The position numbers and the translations under genes were made by a program. Below the pieces are notes generated by a model. That model saw nothing but the letters and a program-made list of their open reading frames with translations, searched no databases and was not told the origin of the DNA. Shown piece after piece: positions 5,964 through 7,285 of a stretch of DNA of 7,285 nt; position 1 is the first letter of the stretch, and each line of letters opens with the position of its first letter. The stretch comes from Ignavibacteriota bacterium (GTDB lineage: Bacteria > Bacteroidota > Ignavibacteria > Palsa-1295). Where the stretch lies: positions 1-7,285 of the forward strand of contig JANYLL010000095.1 in the NCBI GenBank assembly GCA_025357895.1, in the 5' to 3' direction.

Positions 5964-6863
5964 ATGCAATTTAAATTCAAAGACCTCGGAAAATTATTCA
6001 AGAAGACTTTTAAGGTCTGGAACGACAGAGATCCTTTTCGCGAAAGTTCGATCATTGCCTACTACTCCATTTTTGCTATACCTGCATTACTGACGATCAT
6101 CATCGCCGTAGCAGGGTTCTTCTTCGGAAAGGACGGAGTAAGCGGATATGTTTATGAACAACTTGGCGCAACGATGGGGAAGGCTACTGCAGCATCTATC
6201 AGTGATATGATCTCCAAGGAAACTGCAAAGGGGAATTCCCTCTGGGCAACGATCCTTGGCGTTGCAACGCTTCTGCTCGGTGCGACCGGAGTATTTGCAC
6301 AGCTTCAGAAATCCCTCAATATTATTTGGGAAGTAAAAGCCGATCCCAAAAAGCAGAATATATTTGCAACGATCAAGACAAGAGTATTTTCATTCGGATT
6401 GATAGTTTCGATCGGTTTTCTTCTCTTAATTTCATTAGTGGTCACTTCGTTGCTTTCAGTGCTCGGATCATATCTGCATGGTGAAGCATCCGATTTCATG
6501 CCTATTGTCGTGAATGTAATAAATTTTATTGTCTCATTCGGAGTGATCACGGTGTTATTTGCAATGATCTATAAAGTGCTTCCCGATGCCAAGATCAGGT
6601 GGAGTGTGGTTTGGATAGGCTCGATCCTGACAGGATTTCTTTTTGTTCTCGGGAAGTTAGCCCTCGGAATATATTTTGGTCATTCAGATCCCGGCTCCGT
6701 GTATGGAGCCGCAGGGTCGTTAGTTCTGATTCTGTTATGGGTTTCGTATTCAGCGATGATCGTATTCTTCGGCGCCGAGTTCACCAAGATCTATTCCGAT
6801 TTCTATGACATTCCCGCCGCTCCGACAAAGATCGCAAGAAAAGTTAAAGGAAGGGAGAAGTAA
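5964..6863 (+). CDS. YihY/BrkB-family inner-membrane protein
   Basis: This 299-aa polytopic protein belongs to the YihY/virulence factor BrkB family (once misannotated as ribonuclease BN). Its transport or structural role is not settled; it acts in the cytoplasmic membrane. About six hydrophobic segments are visible: 29-54, 93-112, 141-166, 181-203, 214-237 and 246-272. Family signatures are SSIIAYYSIFAIPALL near TM1, GATGVFAQLQKSLNIIWEV (106-124), YKVLPDAKIRW (203-213), and GHSDPGSVYGAAGSLVLILLWV (239-260) leading to FFGAEFTKIY. The C-terminus is short and basic (KIARKVKGREK), consistent with a cytoplasmic tail. The length is typical. No Shine-Dalgarno site is evident; the start is chosen because the next in-frame Met (residue 71) would remove TM1. 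No operon partner is visible. It is flanked by repeats at 5782-5836 and 6861-6881. Confidence 0.9.
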   Translation: MQFKFKDLGKLFKKTFKVWNDRDPFRESSIIAYYSIFAIPALLTIIIAVAGFFFGKDGVSGYVYEQLGATMGKATAASISDMISKETAKGNSLWATILGVATLLLGATGVFAQLQKSLNIIWEVKADPKKQNIFATIKTRVFSFGLIVSIGFLLLISLVVTSLLSVLGSYLHGEASDFMPIVVNVINFIVSFGVITVLFAMIYKVLPDAKIRWSVVWIGSILTGFLFVLGKLALGIYFGHSDPGSVYGAAGSLVLILLWVSYSAMIVFFGAEFTKIYSDFYDIPAAPTKIARKVKGREK

Positions 6864-6881
6864 GTTTAGAGTTGACAGTAA
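6861..6881 (+). repeat. Degenerate heptad repeat (3 units), right of the YihY gene
   Basis: TAAGTTT, AGAGTTG and ACAGTAA are three 7-mers beginning at the YihY stop codon itself. Bases 6863-6874 (AGTTTAGAGTTG) are identical to 5798-5809 on the other side of the gene, in the same orientation. Confidence 0.35.
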
Positions 6882-7043
6882 AACATACTCTCTTAGTCCG
6901 TCCGTCTCAATCCCCTTACCCACGAACGGGCAGGGAGGATGGATGAACGATCGAATGCAAAGATACGGAAAAAATCATAAAAATGCAAGTCGCAAATTCA
7001 AATAATCTTAGCTCAATCTTGTAACTTATTGAAAAATAAAGGT

Positions 7044-7080
7044 AAAAAAAGTAAAAATAAATTGGATTTTTACTTTTTTA
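7044..7080. repeat. 14-bp AT-rich perfect inverted repeat
   Basis: AAAAAAGTAAAAAT (7045-7058) pairs perfectly with ATTTTTACTTTTTT (7066-7079) around the 7-nt loop AAATTGG. It lies about 180 nt after the YihY stop. It could be a weak terminator or a transposon-like palindrome relic. The stem has only one G-C pair, so termination strength is doubtful. Confidence 0.45.
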
Positions 7081-7159
7081 TAGGTGCCCAGGCAGGTGCT
7101 CATTTTCACAAATTCCTCATTCATAATTCATCAAAGCCCAAATAAGGTAGACTTAAAAG

Positions 7160-7190
7160 AAAAAGACGCGAAATTCTCCGCGTCTTTTTT
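7160..7190. terminator. Bidirectional rho-independent terminator
   Basis: GACGCG (7165-7170) pairs with CGCGTC (7179-7184) around an 8-nt loop. Five A precede and six T follow, so it reads as a hairpin plus U-tract on both strands. It lies 24 nt downstream of the stop of the minus-strand gene at the right edge, the most likely gene it serves, and could also stop read-through from YihY. Confidence 0.85.
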
Positions 7191-7213
7191 CCTGTAATAT
7201 AGGTATATCGCAT

Positions 7214-7285
7214 TTAATAATGCTGTAATTTTATCGTCTTCACTGTACCATCTGAAGCTGAAAATCTTGCGAATAACTCAGATCG
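7214..7285 (-). CDS. Partial CDS, C-terminus of an unidentified protein
   Basis: The minus strand is open from the window edge and reads RSELFARFSASDGTVKTIKL then QHY and TAA (stop at 7214-7216). It is the longest open minus frame at this edge and is followed 24 nt later by a good terminator, as expected for a gene end. Only 23 residues are visible, so the family cannot be named; the sequence does not look like a T9SS sorting tail. Confidence 0.5.
   Translation of the reverse strand, partial: RSELFARFSASDGTVKTIKLQHY

Larger units (their letters stand above)
6864..7213. other. 350-bp noncoding region
   Basis: No credible gene is present. From left to right it holds the rest of the heptad repeat, a GC-rich imperfect dyad (CCCC/GGG arms around 6912-6935), AT-rich sequence, a 14-bp AT-only-style hairpin (7044-7079), the pair AGGTGC...AGGTGC (7082-7099), an ATTCATA/ATTCATC 7-bp direct repeat (about 7120-7133), and a terminator (7160-7190). 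No tRNA or structured RNA is recognised. Confidence 0.6.

Overview
The window looks like a chromosomal stretch from a member of the Bacteroidota/Chlorobiota/Ignavibacteriota (FCB) group. The strongest evidence is a secreted protein ending in a type IX secretion (T9SS) C-terminal sorting domain. Supporting signs are moderately AT-rich DNA, several weak or absent Shine-Dalgarno sites, and an intergenic repeat of the ATTCT...AGAAT type that I recall from such genomes. The genus cannot be fixed from the sequence.

Layout. (1) 1-710, plus strand: a DUF2461 (TIGR02453-type) protein whose 5' end may lie outside the window. It converges on the next gene across a bidirectional terminator at 713-741. 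(2) 760-4984, minus strand, three genes read right to left: a secreted BNR/Asp-box beta-propeller protein with a T9SS sorting tail (4984-3602), then two paralogous di-heme cytochrome c peroxidase/MauG-family lipoproteins (3420-2176 and 1983-760). Each peroxidase has its own leader. The two leaders are mostly unlike each other but share a 31-nt block (26 of 31 identical) about 100-110 nt before each start codon, which suggests a shared promoter or operator. (3) 5083-5258, plus strand: the remains of an XRE-family helix-turn-helix regulator, missing its 5' end and carrying a one-base frameshift. (4) 5474-5770, plus: a small muconolactone-isomerase-like (MIase) fold protein. (5) 5964-6863, plus: a YihY/BrkB-family inner-membrane protein, flanked on both sides by heptad-type repeats. 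(6) 6864-7213: noncoding DNA with two inverted repeats, one a good terminator. (7) 7214-7285, minus: a probable 3' end of another gene.

The central theme is cell-envelope electron transfer and peroxide chemistry (two lipid-anchored di-heme peroxidases) beside an exported beta-propeller protein. The other genes are housekeeping or uncharacterised. I see no CRISPR array, tRNA, rRNA, intact mobile element or clear defence system. The most interesting signals are the element shared by the two peroxidase genes, an Asp-box-containing insert in one peroxidase that resembles its propeller neighbour, and the decayed regulator.
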